From Metaphire vulgaris (lineage: Eukaryota; Annelida; Clitellata; Crassiclitellata; Megascolecidae): 64,000 nucleotides of DNA. Of this stretch, positions 49,098 through 61,667 are shown piece after piece. Every line of letters starts with the position of its first letter. Within the stretch, counting starts at the first letter, position 1. Below the pieces are notes generated by a model. It was not told the DNA's origin. It did no database searches and saw only the letters and a program-made list of their open reading frames with translations. The stretch lies in assembly GCA_018105865.1 (NCBI GenBank), contig CM030856.1:5659720-5723719 (forward strand). The letters are read 5' to 3'. A program made the position numbers and the translations under genes.

Positions 49098-49447
49098 CAT
49101 ACGGTCCCAGCAGAGATGGTCGTCAATTATAAGCAGTCGAGACGGCGCTGCAGGGTTTGCTGGCTGCGTCGTCGTCGTTGTTTGTCTCCGGCAGAGGCGA
49201 GAAGGTCTCGGTCGAAAAAATTTCGCCGTCTGGACCTTTTGCGCTTGACCCGGTGACATATTATACTGTATTTGACGTCATTCGCACGATTGACTGGCGG
49301 CGTCCGTTCTCTTTCGTTTGGTTTGGATAATGTTGTTCGAAAGATAATGACATTTGGACCCTCTTTTGACGCTTTAGTAATTCCCCCTACAATAATTAAT
49401 GAATCTCCAAGATATCCAAAGTACACTATGTGCATGATGACGATTAC

Positions 49448-49957
<510 letters not shown>

Positions 49958-50702
49958 CTACGCTTCAGCAGCGAATATCATCTCTATCTAATTGCTGAAG
50001 CTATAGGTTACACTCATCACATATTTGCAAATGAAATAGAACAGTCTGTAGTTCAATCTCTAATGTAGGCTATTGACGAAACTGAACACAGGAGCTACAA
50101 AACGCCAATAACTACTACTGTAAGTTGAAACATATGAATGCATCATTTCATAATTATCAGAAGAGCTATTTTACCCGTTAATTCTAAATTTTGAAGATAA
50201 TTTTTCACAACTTCGGCTAACGCGTATCTTCATCAACCATCGAAATTTCTCAACGATTTAGAAAATGAGGTTTTCTTAGAGACCCGCGGAATAATACAAG
50301 TATATTATACATTTCGCGTGCTATTTTGTTTTCCTTGGGTTTTCAAGCGACATACGCGTCACAGCACGTCGTCTGCATGGTACATTCTCCGTCTCAGTCG
50401 CTGTTTGAAGCCGGAATAGAATGAACACGGTGCTGCTCTCACAGCCTAGTTCTGCTCAGTAATTGGCGGACTTCCGGAATCAGCCACTGCCCCGGATCAG
50501 TGCATCCTGATTTCCCGAGATTAGAGACTTCCGGCGATCGAGGAATGACGGTCAATAATTGCAGGTCGTGGCCGAAGACATTCAATAATAGCCACCAATA
50601 CGGGCACTGTGGCGGTCCGTCTAGGCCTCTAGGGACTCTAGGATTAATGAGAACGCTGAAACATTGGCTTCAAGATCTCCGAATGCGCTGAACCCCCGCA
50701 CC

Positions 50703-50998
50703 CAGTGGCGGTTCCACGTGGGGGATGAGTGGAGATGCATCCCCATCGGACTTTTTTGCTTGTAAAACCTATTATTGGGTAAAAGTCTAGTAAAACTACG
50801 AGGGAAAACTGCGGATGCCCTTTTTTGCTTGTCGACCTATTTTTTCGCTAAAATTGTAGTAAAATTAGGGGTAAAATACTCTTTTGTCAACCTTTTCCGG
50901 CAAAATTTATTGATTTTTCCTTCTATTTTAATCCTCCCCCACCAACTTCCTATGAATTCATTTCATCCTCCCACCAAGAAATCCTGGAACCGCCACTG
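50703..50998. mobile_element. hAT-like MITE, CAGTGGCGGTTCCACG family
   Basis: Ends cagtggcggttccacgtggg and ctggaaccgccactg. Flanks cccgcacc and ctcgcgcc share 6 of 8 bases. Core motif ccttttttgcttgtc at about 50819-50833. Confidence 0.85.
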
Positions 50999-51040
50999 CT
51001 CGCGCCCGTAATTCAACTTGCTTATGAACGAGACAAATGC

Positions 51041-51427
51041 GCATCCTGAATCTACCCTACTTCTAACCAGTGATGTTAATGATTTTCCTGGTCCTTGTCC
51101 TTATTTTGAAGTCCTTGTCCTTGTCCTCGTCCTTGAGAGTCAGTCCTCCCCCTTATCCTCGTCCTTGGGGTTCGGTCCATCCTCGTCCTTGCACCTGGTC
51201 CTTGTAACCTTGTATACCATTTTCAACTGTACTGATAATTATGTTCCAATGTAAGAGTAGTATGTGAATTTATATTTAGGCTACATACTTGCATTACTCT
51301 AACAAAATGTTTAATTGTTTCCTTTATAATACCTGGAATGCCACGTGCGGCTCCGCGAACGAGTGTTTTCGCAAAGTGGTCTCATAATTAGACCTCACCG
51401 TGTGTGCAAGCTTGGAAACACTTTTTC

Positions 51428-51473
<46 letters not shown>

Positions 51474-51660
51474 GTTGTTGTTGTTGTTGTTGTTGTTGTT
51501 AAACTATGAACGATTGACAAATTCGAATTGAAATTGTGTTTGTTTTTTCGTTTCTGACTTTTTTGTCTGACAGAAGTTGGTCCTTGTCCTTGTCCTTGAT
51601 CCTTGTCCTTGCATCCTGAATCTACCTTGTCCTTGTCCTGGAGGGTCTCCTTGTCCTTAA
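51041..51660. repeat. GTCCTT-type repeats bounded by direct repeats
   Basis: gtccttgtccttgtcctcgt units at 51090-51210 and 51575-51660. The 16-bp sequence gcatcctgaatctacc occurs at 51041 and again at 51611. An ATT/GTT array lies at 51429-51500. Confidence 0.75.
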
Positions 51661-51827
51661 CAAGTAAGACTGAAGTAAAACTAACTTCGTTAGCCTTGCG
51701 ACGAAAAACACTGACCAATTAATTGTGTGATTAATACACAAGGCGCTATAGAAATCCCCCAATTGAGGTGGTTAGTTCGCTTTGTTGCTTACTTATTTGT
51801 ATCGTGATTGGGATTGGTCTTTTTATT

Positions 51828-51886
51828 GGCTGACTGACTGACTGACTGCCTGAATGTGACTGACTGACTGATTGACTGGTTGACTG

Positions 51887-51918
<32 letters not shown>

Positions 51919-51967
51919 ACGGACGGGCTAACTGACTGACTGACTCAGTAACCGACCGACCGACCGA
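51828..51967. repeat. (GACT)n and (GACC)n microsatellite
   Basis: ctgactgactgac units, then gacggacggacg and gaccgaccgacc. Confidence 0.9.
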
Positions 51968-52557
51968 CCGGTTGGTTCCTTCAACTTCCTTGACGAATCG
52001 ATTGATCGACTTGATGCAAATTGATCTGCGGCGTCACGTGATATGAATCAGTAACTTCAGATGCGTTGATGCTTCCATATTCAGCTAATAACGACACGTA
52101 ATTGGTGTTCGAAATTTTCTTCTTCTTCTTCTTCTTCTTCCTAGTCAAAAGCCGCCGTCGAGGCTGATCAGTCCAAAATCTTAGATGGAATATATATGAG
52201 CTTATACTGTACCTCGGAGCAACTTTAACAAACTAAATAAACCGCGCATTTTGTGCGCTGCATACATGCACCTGTAACGTAATCTAAATGATGGATTATA
52301 ATGTTTGCCTCGTCCGACTGCTCTCTTCCATAATTATAAGTTCGAATACATCTCAGTTATATGTACGTGTATATATATAAAATTATTTCCACAGTGTTTT
52401 ATATAGGCCTGCTAGAGGGGAAAACCCCCCCCCCAAAAAAAAAAGATCCCTTCCCCAATCCCAGCACTGACACAATTTCTGCACTGAACTGTGTCTCTTC
52501 CCCTCCAGCCAAATCAATTTGTCCCAGAGGTCTGAGGTCGATGTATATTTACATACT

Positions 52558-52559
<2 letters not shown>

Positions 52560-52614
<55 letters not shown>
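52560..52614. repeat. (AT)n microsatellite
   Basis: About 27 AT units. Confidence 0.95.
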
Positions 52615-52618
<4 letters not shown>

Positions 52619-53382
52619 CTAGTTCACATACATATGCACCACTGGCGTAGCTAGATTCCGGAATATTGGGGAACACCAAGACCTCTACTGACCGATATTT
52701 GCAGGTTTAACGCATCTTGAAAATACAGATGTAATTGGATGACAGAGCAGTAAATTTTCACGGATTCGGCAGATCAGGTATACAGTCCCCCCAGCGCCCC
52801 AACAGACAGACGAGGCAAATAAGCCGGCCTCTGTATAGGCCTACATCGTACAAGACGTGTGTCCGTACAGTAAGGTCCATTTACAACGCGAGAAGTCACG
52901 GCGCGACTTCTCGACGCAGAGAACATGTACGACGCGCGAAAACGGAAAACGAGCTTTTCATTACACTGTATATTTCGGAACGGCGATTTTTTCTTTCCGA
53001 GGAGGGGGGGGCTTACACGGAGATCATCCACCGGGCATTTGTCCGCGTGGAATCACGGCGACACCCTACCTTTCGTCGGGTGACACAGGATGCTGCTGCT
53101 GCTGCCGATATTCATCAAAGGACCGTCGTCCACTCGTTTCGACGGCCGCGGGTTCTCTCCGACCGAAGAAAACCGACGCACAAAGACAGCTGGACGCCTC
53201 GGGCTAATGGAAAAGTAATATAGGCGCCATTAGCCGACAAGGAAACCCAACTATATCGTCTGCCTCGGTACGTATACACGCGGTCGATGGAGCGGCCAAT
53301 AGGCTCGTTATTGACCGGGAAGCTATAAAGAGAACTCACTTCGTCGAATGAAATGCATCACCAATGATCATATAATACTCAT

Positions 53383-53588
53383 CTGCGTGCTATAGGCCTA
53401 CCGTCTACCAATCTGTGTTAGCTGCGTGCTACCTAACGTCTTGCAATCAATGTGTTAGCTGCGTGCGTGTCTACGGTGGGTTAGCTGCGTGCTATAGGCC
53501 TAACGTCTACGGTAGATTGTAATCCAATGTGTTAGCTGCGTGCTATGGGCCTACCGTCCGCGGTAGATTGCAATCCAATGTGTTAAGT
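53383..53588. repeat. minisatellite of gttagctgcgtgctataggc units
   Basis: About five irregular copies of a 40-65 bp unit containing ttagctgcgtgct and gcctaccgtctacggtagat. Confidence 0.85.
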
Positions 53589-54572
53589 GTATGCTCTGCT
53601 CTCGATCTGTCAAAATTGAACCGTATGATCTTATCCAATCTAATCTTAAGCTTCCACGGAGCGGCGTCAAAATGCACAGAAGTGCCAGTCGATGGCACAC
53701 GTGTCAAATCAAGACAACGCAAGAAAATCCAGTTAATTAGTTGGAACAGATCACTTCATGCTTGATGTTAGAAGAATAACGCGTGATCTTTGATTTTTAG
53801 ATAATATTATGTATTTAAAACGAATTTTAAACTATAATTACTCTAAGTAGAAGATACCTCCACGTATAAGTAGTAATAAAAGATTGAAAAGACCTTTTAC
53901 CTACAGTAATAAAACTTAGTTCGCGATTGGATGACATGTTCAAATGCTCTGTCGCTGGTGACTATCAAGAATTATATTTATATATCATGTTAAATAATGT
54001 AATATGTAATAATTTACATTTATATGCAACGCATACATCGTATACACTCATGTATATGTATCTGAACTTATATACTATTATATATATATACAGTATATAT
54101 AATAGTATCATAATTATTATGAACATTTAAAGCTATAACAATAATCTTCCAAAAGTAGGGGCAGCATCGCCCCTCTATATCCGTATCCCCACCCAACTCT
54201 TTAACATTTTATGTCAAATTAGCTTTCCATGCGCATAAATTCTGTCGAATCAAGAGTAGGCCTATAGGTCGCTTTTAACCATGCATGCAGCTCACGTTTG
54301 CAGGGCAGACACTCCAGACAGAATATTGTAGTGCTCGTGAAACTCGAAAATTCACTTCAGACGACACATTCCAACGAACTATATATATATACTAAGGGAC
54401 TCCAACGTACAAACAAAACCTTTGAAGCTCTAATATAAACCTTATGGTTGGACTGATACGGCACCGTAAGGATATACTACTATAGAGCAGAACACAAGCG
54501 CGTTAGGTTTCAATTATCTCCTTTCTTCTGAACGTCGTATAGTGTAATGTTCTGTGGTAACGATCCATCCCG

Positions 54573-54630
54573 TCTCCTCCTCCTCCTCCTCCTCTTCTTC
54601 TTCTTCTTCTTCTTCTTCTTCTTCTTCTCC
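54573..54630. repeat. (CTC)n(TTC)n microsatellite
   Basis: CTC then TTC units. The Leu/Phe run in the plus-strand frame is repeat-derived, although the neighbouring 54640-54900 is GC-rich and unexplained. Confidence 0.95.
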
Positions 54631-55262
54631 ATTGTAGAGCAAATCCCTTCCGTCCAATATATTTCCCCGCCGACCGGAGCGCCAGTTCAATTACTTTGGC
54701 CAAATGGGTCTGCCGTGTTGATAGCGGCGCGCGTTTCTGTATACGTGAATAATTTCGCCGCCTCGCCCGAATTTCCGCTTCCGGTCTTAACCAGTCCACT
54801 AAATTCTTCGTCGCCGACAGCCCTGCGCCCACCCCCCCCCCCCCCTAAATTACTCCGGATGCACCACAGAGCGATACGGGAGGAGGACCAGGGCGGAGGT
54901 AGGGGTAGGGTGGTCAACCGTCCACGATTAACACCAGGATGAGAGTTGTCTGTGATGTAATGCTGTCGTCTGTTGAAATAAAGAAGATATACATCAGTAC
55001 GAAAGCAATTGGTTGAGTGTGGAAGTCAATGCAATGCACATTTAATACGCTCAACAATTAACCCAAGCACTTAATCCACTGTAGACCTATACGCGGAGAA
55101 GGAAATGCACGTGAAATTTAAGGTTGAAAGTGTTTTATCAAAGTACCAGTTAACTGCGTGTACTTAACATTACGGCTTTGGCAGTAACGACAGAATAGTT
55201 ACGTAAAACAAAACGAGATCATCAAGAGCAGTGGAAAACAATGAAAAAACTGCATTGCAAAC

Positions 55263-55484
55263 AGGGGCGTAGCGACGGGGGAATATATCGGTATATATAC
55301 CCCACCCCTACCCCCCAAAATATCAGTTTATATAATACAGTAAATATAACATATACTGTATATAACATAAATAATATATGATAGATATCATAATATATAT
55401 AATATATAAATATTATATATAATATATACAACAATATATACCTCCAGATTTATACCCCCTCCCAATCAAATTCCTGGCTAGGTC
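55263..55484. mobile_element. MITE, CAGGGGCGTAGC family, with AT expansion
   Basis: Starts caggggcgtagcgacggggg and ends ttcctggctaggtcctg. The centre has been expanded by palindromic ataatatat sequence. Confidence 0.7.
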
Positions 55485-55543
55485 CTGATTACAAGATGGA
55501 GTGACCGAGTTAATGTTCCCTTCAATTATATACGAGACCTTCG

Positions 55544-55711
55544 CAGTGGCGTAACGTGGGGGGCGGGGGACACTTTGTCGAATGCCCCCGGGCCCCGGGT
55601 GAAGGGGGGCCCCCAAAGAGTGGTTGACGACCTTTTTTGCTCGTCAGCAGTGTTAAGGGGCCCCCGTATCAAGGATGCCCCCGGGCCCCCAAAAGTCATG
55701 CTACGCCACTG
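55544..55711. mobile_element. hAT-like MITE, CAGTGGCGTARC family
   Basis: Ends cagtggcgtaacg and catgctacgccactg; exact duplication GACCTTCG at 55536-55543 and 55712-55719. Core motif gacgaccttttttgctcg at 55626-55647. Confidence 0.93.
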
Positions 55712-55797
55712 GACCTTCGCACTCAGCATTATCTTCCACTGGATAGTTATCCTAGCTTTCAATATCTACATTGGAGAATACCCTGTAGATCCCAGTG

Positions 55798-55990
55798 GAT
55801 GTAGTTGCGGCTCCAAATGGGGGAGGGGGCGCTCGTGCCCCCTATTGAATGTCTGCCCCTCCAGTGACCTCCCTGTTTGTACTCATGCTTACTACTACAT
55901 ACCTATATCAACAAATGGTTGGCCCCCTATGCTTAGAAGTTGCCACCCCAACGCCTCCCCCCCCACTTGCCAACTCCTGGAGCCGCCAAT
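55798..55990. mobile_element. degenerate hAT-like MITE, CAGTGGCGGCTC family
   Basis: Contains gttgcggctccaaatggggg at the left and cctggagccgccaatg at the right. Termini are decayed. Confidence 0.7.
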
Positions 55991-56270
55991 GAATGGATGC
56001 ATACTGTGCGTGTCAAATATCAAATAATCCAATTCCATGGCATATACTGTACGCACTGTTCATCGCGTCTATTATCGCAGCTGATAATGAAATTTATCGA
56101 AGCATCTGATTTGCAAAGGAAGGCGTTCGCACAGAGGGCGTGACTCTCAACGATGCAACGCACTCGGTGTCTGCCATAGAGATCAAGTGCAAAGGTCACA
56201 GCATTTGGGGGGAAATCGTTTCAGATGCTGAGAATATAGAAACGAGAATGCCTATAAACGATGATTTTAT

Positions 56271-56543
56271 ATATGTATATATATATATATATATATATTT
56301 TTTTTGCCCTCGGTACTTCATTCCCGAGGGACTTATGATAAAAAAATTGTCCGGAGACATGAAATTTAGTGTGCTAGCTCTCGTCCGGTTGCAGATTTTG
56401 AAATGTTCCGCGGACTGCGATGGCGTTGAAACGCTGAATCGTGACGGATATTCTTTGGAACAGAAAGCATCCTTCTCTATTGTCCCCGGATTGTAGGGCA
56501 ATGAGTCGACCCAGATCGTTGATAAAGGAGAGGGCGTCGTTGT

Positions 56544-56602
<59 letters not shown>
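56271..56602. repeat. two (AT)n microsatellites
   Basis: AT runs at 56271-56300 and 56546-56602. Confidence 0.95.
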
Positions 56603-56604
<2 letters not shown>

Positions 56605-56716
56605 AGGCCTAGCCTGTGGATGGTATCCTTTGCCAAATCTAAACTAACGCCGCGGACCGACGAAAAAGACCGACGCGTACAAACGGGCTACTAAATTGTG
56701 AAGTTGGAATGTACAC

Positions 56717-56987
56717 CAGTGGCGTAGCCAGGATTTCCGGATGGTGGGTTCGTTTTTGTCGTGACCAACATCGAAAAAATCTTGACAAGCAATAAAAAGG
56801 TCATCTGTCTTATTTTTTTGAACATTACAGATGCTGACAAACAAAAGAGGTCGTCAATGTACCAACCAAGGAGAGTTTCAACTTCCAAAATCGCGTCCAA
56901 AAATTAATAATGCATGGAAACACGTTAAACATTTTTTCGTCGGCAGCCAAGGGGGGTTAACTCCCAAGCCCCCTGGCTACGCCACTG
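56717..56987. mobile_element. hAT-like MITE, CAGTGGCGTAGCC family
   Basis: Ends cagtggcgtagcc and ggctacgccactg, perfect over 13 bp. Flanks atgtacac and atgtaggc share 6 of 8 bases. It carries two reverse copies of the core (56782-56806, 56834-56857). Confidence 0.9.
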
Positions 56988-57394
56988 ATGTAGGCCTACA
57001 CCAGAAAGTCACAAAATAAAGAACGAGCGTGTTTTGGGAAGCAAGATCGTCTGAATGGAGATAGATGTTCTAATCTGTATTGTTTAATTGGGATAAAAAG
57101 TGCAAAATAAAATAACAAAGAGCAGCAATGACAGACGATAAAAATTAACAAAGTTCGATGCGCTGCTATGTTACTGTCACGCGTGTCTTATCAATCGTTT
57201 GAAAATACATTCAAGCTCTATACACTGTATAGTTTCATCGATTAGTATACTGTATTCGCTTTTAAATTCATCGATAGGATTTAAATTTTAATTTTTAAAA
57301 ACACTAGTATATGCGTAAATGGACATAGTAAACAGCAAAGTATATATAGTAAATGCGTTTAGGATCGAATAATCGAAGTATATGGATTGCTCAC

Positions 57395-57437
57395 CTTCTT
57401 GCATGACCACCGCCGACCCGATTTCACCGCTGGATTT
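57395..57437 (-). CDS. orphan 43-nt exon-like segment
   Basis: Between acceptor ccattttatag and donor AAG|gtgagc, reading KSSGEIGSAVVMQE. The splice signals are good, but the short length gives no family call. It might belong to the 5' part of the PDZRN-like gene. Confidence 0.25.
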
Positions 57438-57678
57438 CTATAAAATGGACGGCAAAATGTATGTTTAAATCGCCATTTGAAAGTATCAGTATAGGCCTAA
57501 TGATCTACTCTGCCGCCTTCAAGGCAGCTCTTTCGTTTTCGCAGTGTTTTGAATGACCCCGAATCAATGCGTGTTTACGCTGAACTGACTGCTACGATCT
57601 AATCGGTTCTTCGAAGTTCTTCTTATATCAATCGTGTTCAACCTCAATTCATCCGCTAACATTCGAATGACGTTGAAT

Positions 57679-57680
<2 letters not shown>

Positions 57681-57739
<59 letters not shown>
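57681..57739. repeat. (CT)n microsatellite
   Basis: About 30 CT units. The following 57740-58010 is GC-rich with many CpG and an atatatag box at 57859. It could be a promoter region, but no gene start was identified. Confidence 0.95.
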
Positions 57740-57742
<3 letters not shown>

Positions 57743-58055
57743 GAACGAGCGGGGCTTCCGATCCTGCAACGCACACGCAACGCTCAACCGACAAGGACTG
57801 TTCCGATCGCCCGGTCCATCCATCTTCCAGCGAACGGGGGTCGGAGGGAAGGCGAAGGATATATAGAGTGGGCGTCCTGCCTATAGGGGCCCGTTCCCTC
57901 CCTGCGGAGACGGGCCGGTCGGTCTAAGGCACGCGGCGGTCGCAGAGTTTTTCTTGCACTTCGGCGGCACTTACGGCGTGACAAACAGCGATGTCAGTTA
58001 GGCCTATCCGTCTCCGCCAGCAGCAGCAACGCAGCAGCAGTGGAAGAGGAAGTAT

Positions 58056-58266
58056 CAGGGCCATATTAAGGCGGGGGCTGAGGGGGCTGTAGCCTCGCGG
58101 CCCATCATGAAAATAGGCCCACCGATTTTCGAAGTAGCCTTTTTTTGCTTGTCAGCACGATTTGGACGGGAGATGACCTTTTTGTGCTTGTCAAAGATTT
58201 TCAGTATATATAGGCGACGGTCTTTTTTCTCAGCCCCCGCCCCACTCGGACCTTAATCCGGCCCTG
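58056..58266. mobile_element. hAT-like MITE, CAGGGCCRTATTAAGG family
   Basis: Ends cagggccatattaagg and ccttaatccggccctg are near-perfect inverted repeats; exact duplication GGAAGTAT at 58048-58055 and 58267-58274. Two forward copies of the cttttttgcttgtc core (58137-58155, 58172-58193). An orphan end lies near 13645-13660. Confidence 0.93.
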
Positions 58267-58498
58267 GGAAGTATACGCCGTAATTTTTAATTGTTCACGA
58301 TTGTAGGGGAATTGGAGTATAAATGTAGTCAACCAGACCTCCCGTCTCATCCACGGAGCAGAGGAGTGGATAACAACGCTTAAGTCTTGGACTTTAATTA
58401 TAAAGGTATCACGGTAACACAGCGAACAGTTGATGAATGATGAACGCACTGGGCTTCATTAGCCTACACTCAGACCCGCAGAGGATCAGTAAACTGAC

Positions 58499-59421
58499 TT
58501 GAGTTACACATTCTCATTAGCAAATACATGTTTAAATGTATTCAAACGTATACGGTTACCAGTTGCATCCTTCACCCGAACAAATATTGTACTATTGTTT
58601 GGGGAAAAAACTACAAATCAATCATTAACAAAGTGCAAATTATGCAAAATAAAGCATTTAGGCTCATATATTGTGCTAAGAAACTTACCAAAACTAACCA
58701 ACTATACACAAACTTTAAAATCCTAAACATTGAGAATATTTACATACAGCAATCTGCGATATTCTTATTTAAATATCTAACTAATAAACTTCCCATGATT
58801 TTCTATAATAATAAATTCTTTACTACAAGATTTAATAAATGTGAACTTAAACTTAGAAATCATGAAAATATTAATCATCAATTTACTTCCATAAATGTCA
58901 GACTATTTACAATTAGATGTCAAGGGCCTAAAGTTTGGAATAATATTCCCTCTGAGATCAAAAATATCAAGCTTCTACATTCTTTTAAGTCTAAGCTTAA
59001 AACATATCTCCTTAATGAAAATCTTAATGACACATCCTAAAATTTGAAACTATTCATTACTTTTTTCTCCAGCTCAAAAACAATTCTTTAATTGAACAGT
59101 AATAAATCCGCCACCAAATTCTTAATATCTAAATATCTCTTTTTCATATTCTTTTGGTTGACCACTATACAGGATAATCATCCCTAGGCCAACCTTTTTT
59201 ACTCTTCTCTCCGTCTACTAAAATATCACTTCATTAACTTATCATTACATGTAATATGATCTTAGTTAAGTGTTTTTCGTTACCTATTTTCTTGATTAAT
59301 TAAGCTTAGTTTGATTCATTTGTCGTAATCTTACTTTTATTATTGACATCTGTTCAGACTATATATAGTTGTATACACATGAGAGAAAATAAATAAAATT
59401 GATTGATTGATTGATTGATTG
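58499..59421 (+). mobile_element. LINE fragment: end of reverse transcriptase and 3' tail
   Basis: The open frame 58528-59040 encodes the region just C-terminal to a non-LTR reverse transcriptase: YCTIVWG, KVQIMQNKAFRLIY, a series of Ile/Tyr helices, then CQGPKVWNNIPSEIKN and FKSKLKTYLL before the stop. This layout is typical of Jockey/CR1/L2-like elements. An AT-rich 3' UTR ends in (ATTG)n at about 59399-59421. The 5' part of the element is missing (dead-on-arrival copy). The lack of stops suggests a fairly recent insertion. Confidence 0.85.
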
Positions 59422-59454
59422 ATAACAAATATTATGATTAGTATAGACCTATCA

Positions 59455-59456
59455 GC

Positions 59457-59535
<79 letters not shown>
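59455..59535. repeat. (AAT)n microsatellite
   Basis: About 26 AAT units, just beyond the LINE tail. Confidence 0.95.
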
Positions 59536-60626
59536 TAATAATAGAGAAGAAAAAACTCTTTCACGACCTTTTTCTCGTCGGAAACTGGCTACCGGCCACT
59601 ATGTGTAAAAATCTCTTGCAAATCAACAAAGAAAAGTAAATCTGTTGTCGATTTGAATGAATTGGTCGTAGGATAATTATAATAGGCTTAATAGCACAAC
59701 CTTCCATCAGGCTATCTAACAGCTGACTTATTTTGAATCTATAGTTTGGTTTTGGGGTTAAACCCCTTGGTTGTTCTACCAAAATATTTTTATTATGTAA
59801 GCCTATCAATATAGTCGTACGCGCTCAAATACCTATGTAATTCATTCAAGTGAAGGAGGGAATAGAAATTACACAATAGCTGCTTTGTGTCAAAACTTTG
59901 TAATTTTAAAAAAATATGATGCAGAGTAGATTTTCGAAAGACTGTGTACATTATAGTGTGCGGTTTGAAACTACTGTAACAATAGTACTTCCATTGGCTA
60001 AAGTCATACAGAGAATCGATTTTATAATATGTTTGTCGTCTATAAAACCTGTGATACAAGGAACCAGTTGTCTTAGAACAAATTTATCCATTTAAAAACT
60101 CAACTGATCTTTTTTAGAGCATCGATAACTTGTTGCCCCTCTACTACTCCCAGTTCATTCGGTAGAGGGCCGTTTCTGCTATTTATAATGCGCAGTCTGT
60201 TACAATGATTTCTAGAACCAGAAGAGATTCTCTTTTGGTAGATCTTGACAAACGGACGTTCCATTAGGCCTACCATCGGACATTGCATTACAATCTAAAA
60301 CCCGGCTTCTTTCTTGCGTTAGCATAACGCTGTTCATTCAACGTCTGTAGAGGTTTCTCGCGATTTCAAAGTCTTTCAATATACAGTGTGTGTGTGTGTG
60401 TGTTATGTACATTTCTGGTTCCATGCAGTATTAAACCATTTCTTAACCTGTCATGCAAAATTTGTGTTATGCACGAGTGATCTGAAAGCTCTACAGAATG
60501 AATCTTTCAACACAGAGAATCTCTTTTCTCTTTAGGTCTACCCCATTTATAAATGTCCTCTATGTATTGGAAACTCGATGATTAAATTGCATTGGCACAC
60601 ATTCATTAAACTATCCCTTTGAATGT
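59536..60626. other. region downstream of the KLF-like gene
   Basis: AT-rich sequence with a short (TG)n at about 60386-60402. Probably includes the 3' UTR of the KLF-like gene. No coding exon recognised. Confidence 0.5.
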
Positions 60627-61656
60627 CTATGGAGATTTGTCGTCACAGCATGGTCTTGTGTGAATCCTCGTATGTTTCTTCAGATGGTCCGAGCGAGCGA
60701 ACCGCTTGTCGCAGAGCTGACAGACAAACGGTTTTTCGCCGGAATGCGAGCGATGGTGTCGGACCAGTTCGTCGGAACGAGAGAACTTCCACGGACAGCC
60801 CTTCCACACGCAGTGGAAGGGTCTCTCTCCGGTGTGGCGCCGACTGTGCGCCTGCAGATGCGATCGACGGCGATAGATCTTGCCGCAGCCCTCCGCGGCG
60901 CAGCAGTACACCGCGTCCCTCGGAGAAACGACGGACGTGCTGGCTGTTTCACTGTTCTCCTTCACCGTCACCGACCTCGGCGTATTCTTCGATCTTCGAC
61001 CGCTTTTGTTTCTTTCGATGTTTTCGCGCAGCGGCGACGAGAGGCAGGGCGGACGTTCTCGACGCCAGGCGTTGCAGGAGAATTCCTCGCTCGCTAGCTT
61101 TCCGCTCGTGTCCAAGTTAGAGTCGTTCAGAGAATCGTAGTCGCTGTCCGAGCAAGCCTTCGAAACGACGACGACGCGCCTAGAATAGCGACGACGCGAA
61201 CGCTTTGCACGTTTTCTAAAAGCAGCAGCGTCAACATCAGCCACGCCGCCATCTTTCTCGACGTCGAATTTGCATTTTATTTCTCGAATATTTGAAATTG
61301 TTTCGGCGATTTCCTCTCTCTGAACGTCGATCTCGCAAAGTCCATCGAGTAAAATGAGGCTGGCCAGTGCAGAGAGGTCGGAAGCGAGGTTATTGTTGCC
61401 GTCTACGCTGGTGCTGCTAGCAACGGGGTGTTCGGCGTTGTCGATGCTTCCGTTCACGTAATTCGGAGCGCTTTCCGGATCTGGTGAATTCAGCCAGTGA
61501 ATGAAACGCATGTCGATAGAATGCATTGGATCGCGCAAACAGCAATCGAAATCCATCTTGCAGTAATCCGTCTGGACCATCGGCTCCGTTGTGGTGCAAT
61601 CATCCGCAAAACACATTTCGTGAACGTAGATTTTTGCTTCCGACGACTGGGGCGGC
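60627..61656 (-). CDS. KLF9/13/16-like zinc-finger transcription factor (last exon)
   Basis: The frame ends with three C2H2 fingers: [40 protein letters not shown] and [20 protein letters not shown], linked by TGERP and SGEKP. Cys/His spacing and the RSDEL/RSDHL helices are those of Kruppel-like factors, which bind GC/CACCC boxes; CxLCxKRFxRSDHLxKH is closest to the KLF9/13/14/16 group. Counting from the first ATG inside the exon (61616), the protein is 329 aa with fingers at about 237-319 near the C-terminus. A hydrophobic helix ([12 protein letters not shown], about 81-92) could act as a SIN3-type repression helix, by analogy only. An acceptor (gctgttttcag) ends at 61657, so the exon may begin at 61656 in phase 2 with an upstream exon; otherwise translation starts at 61616. 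Confidence 0.9.
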
Positions 61657-61667
61657 CTGAAAACAGC
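61657..61667 (-). other. splice acceptor before the KLF-like exon
   Basis: Minus-strand gctgttttcag, a good pyrimidine-AG acceptor. An ATG at 61715 in the same frame lies upstream of it, in probable intron. Confidence 0.6.

Noticed and set aside
52735..53223. 162-codon plus-strand ORF, Arg-rich
   Set aside because: No splice signals, no recognisable domain, contains a GCT repeat, and the minus strand is also partly open. Composition alone can explain it.
54547..54942. 131-codon ORF with a Leu/Phe run resembling a signal peptide
   Set aside because: The hydrophobic run is encoded by a CTC/TTC microsatellite and the rest ends in a C-run-encoded Pro stretch.
60100..60288. Minus-strand frame ending LGVVEGQQVIDALKKIS
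   Set aside because: Superficially PDZ-like (GQQVIDAL) but without GLGF or strand motifs. It lies downstream of the KLF-like stop, probably in its 3' UTR.
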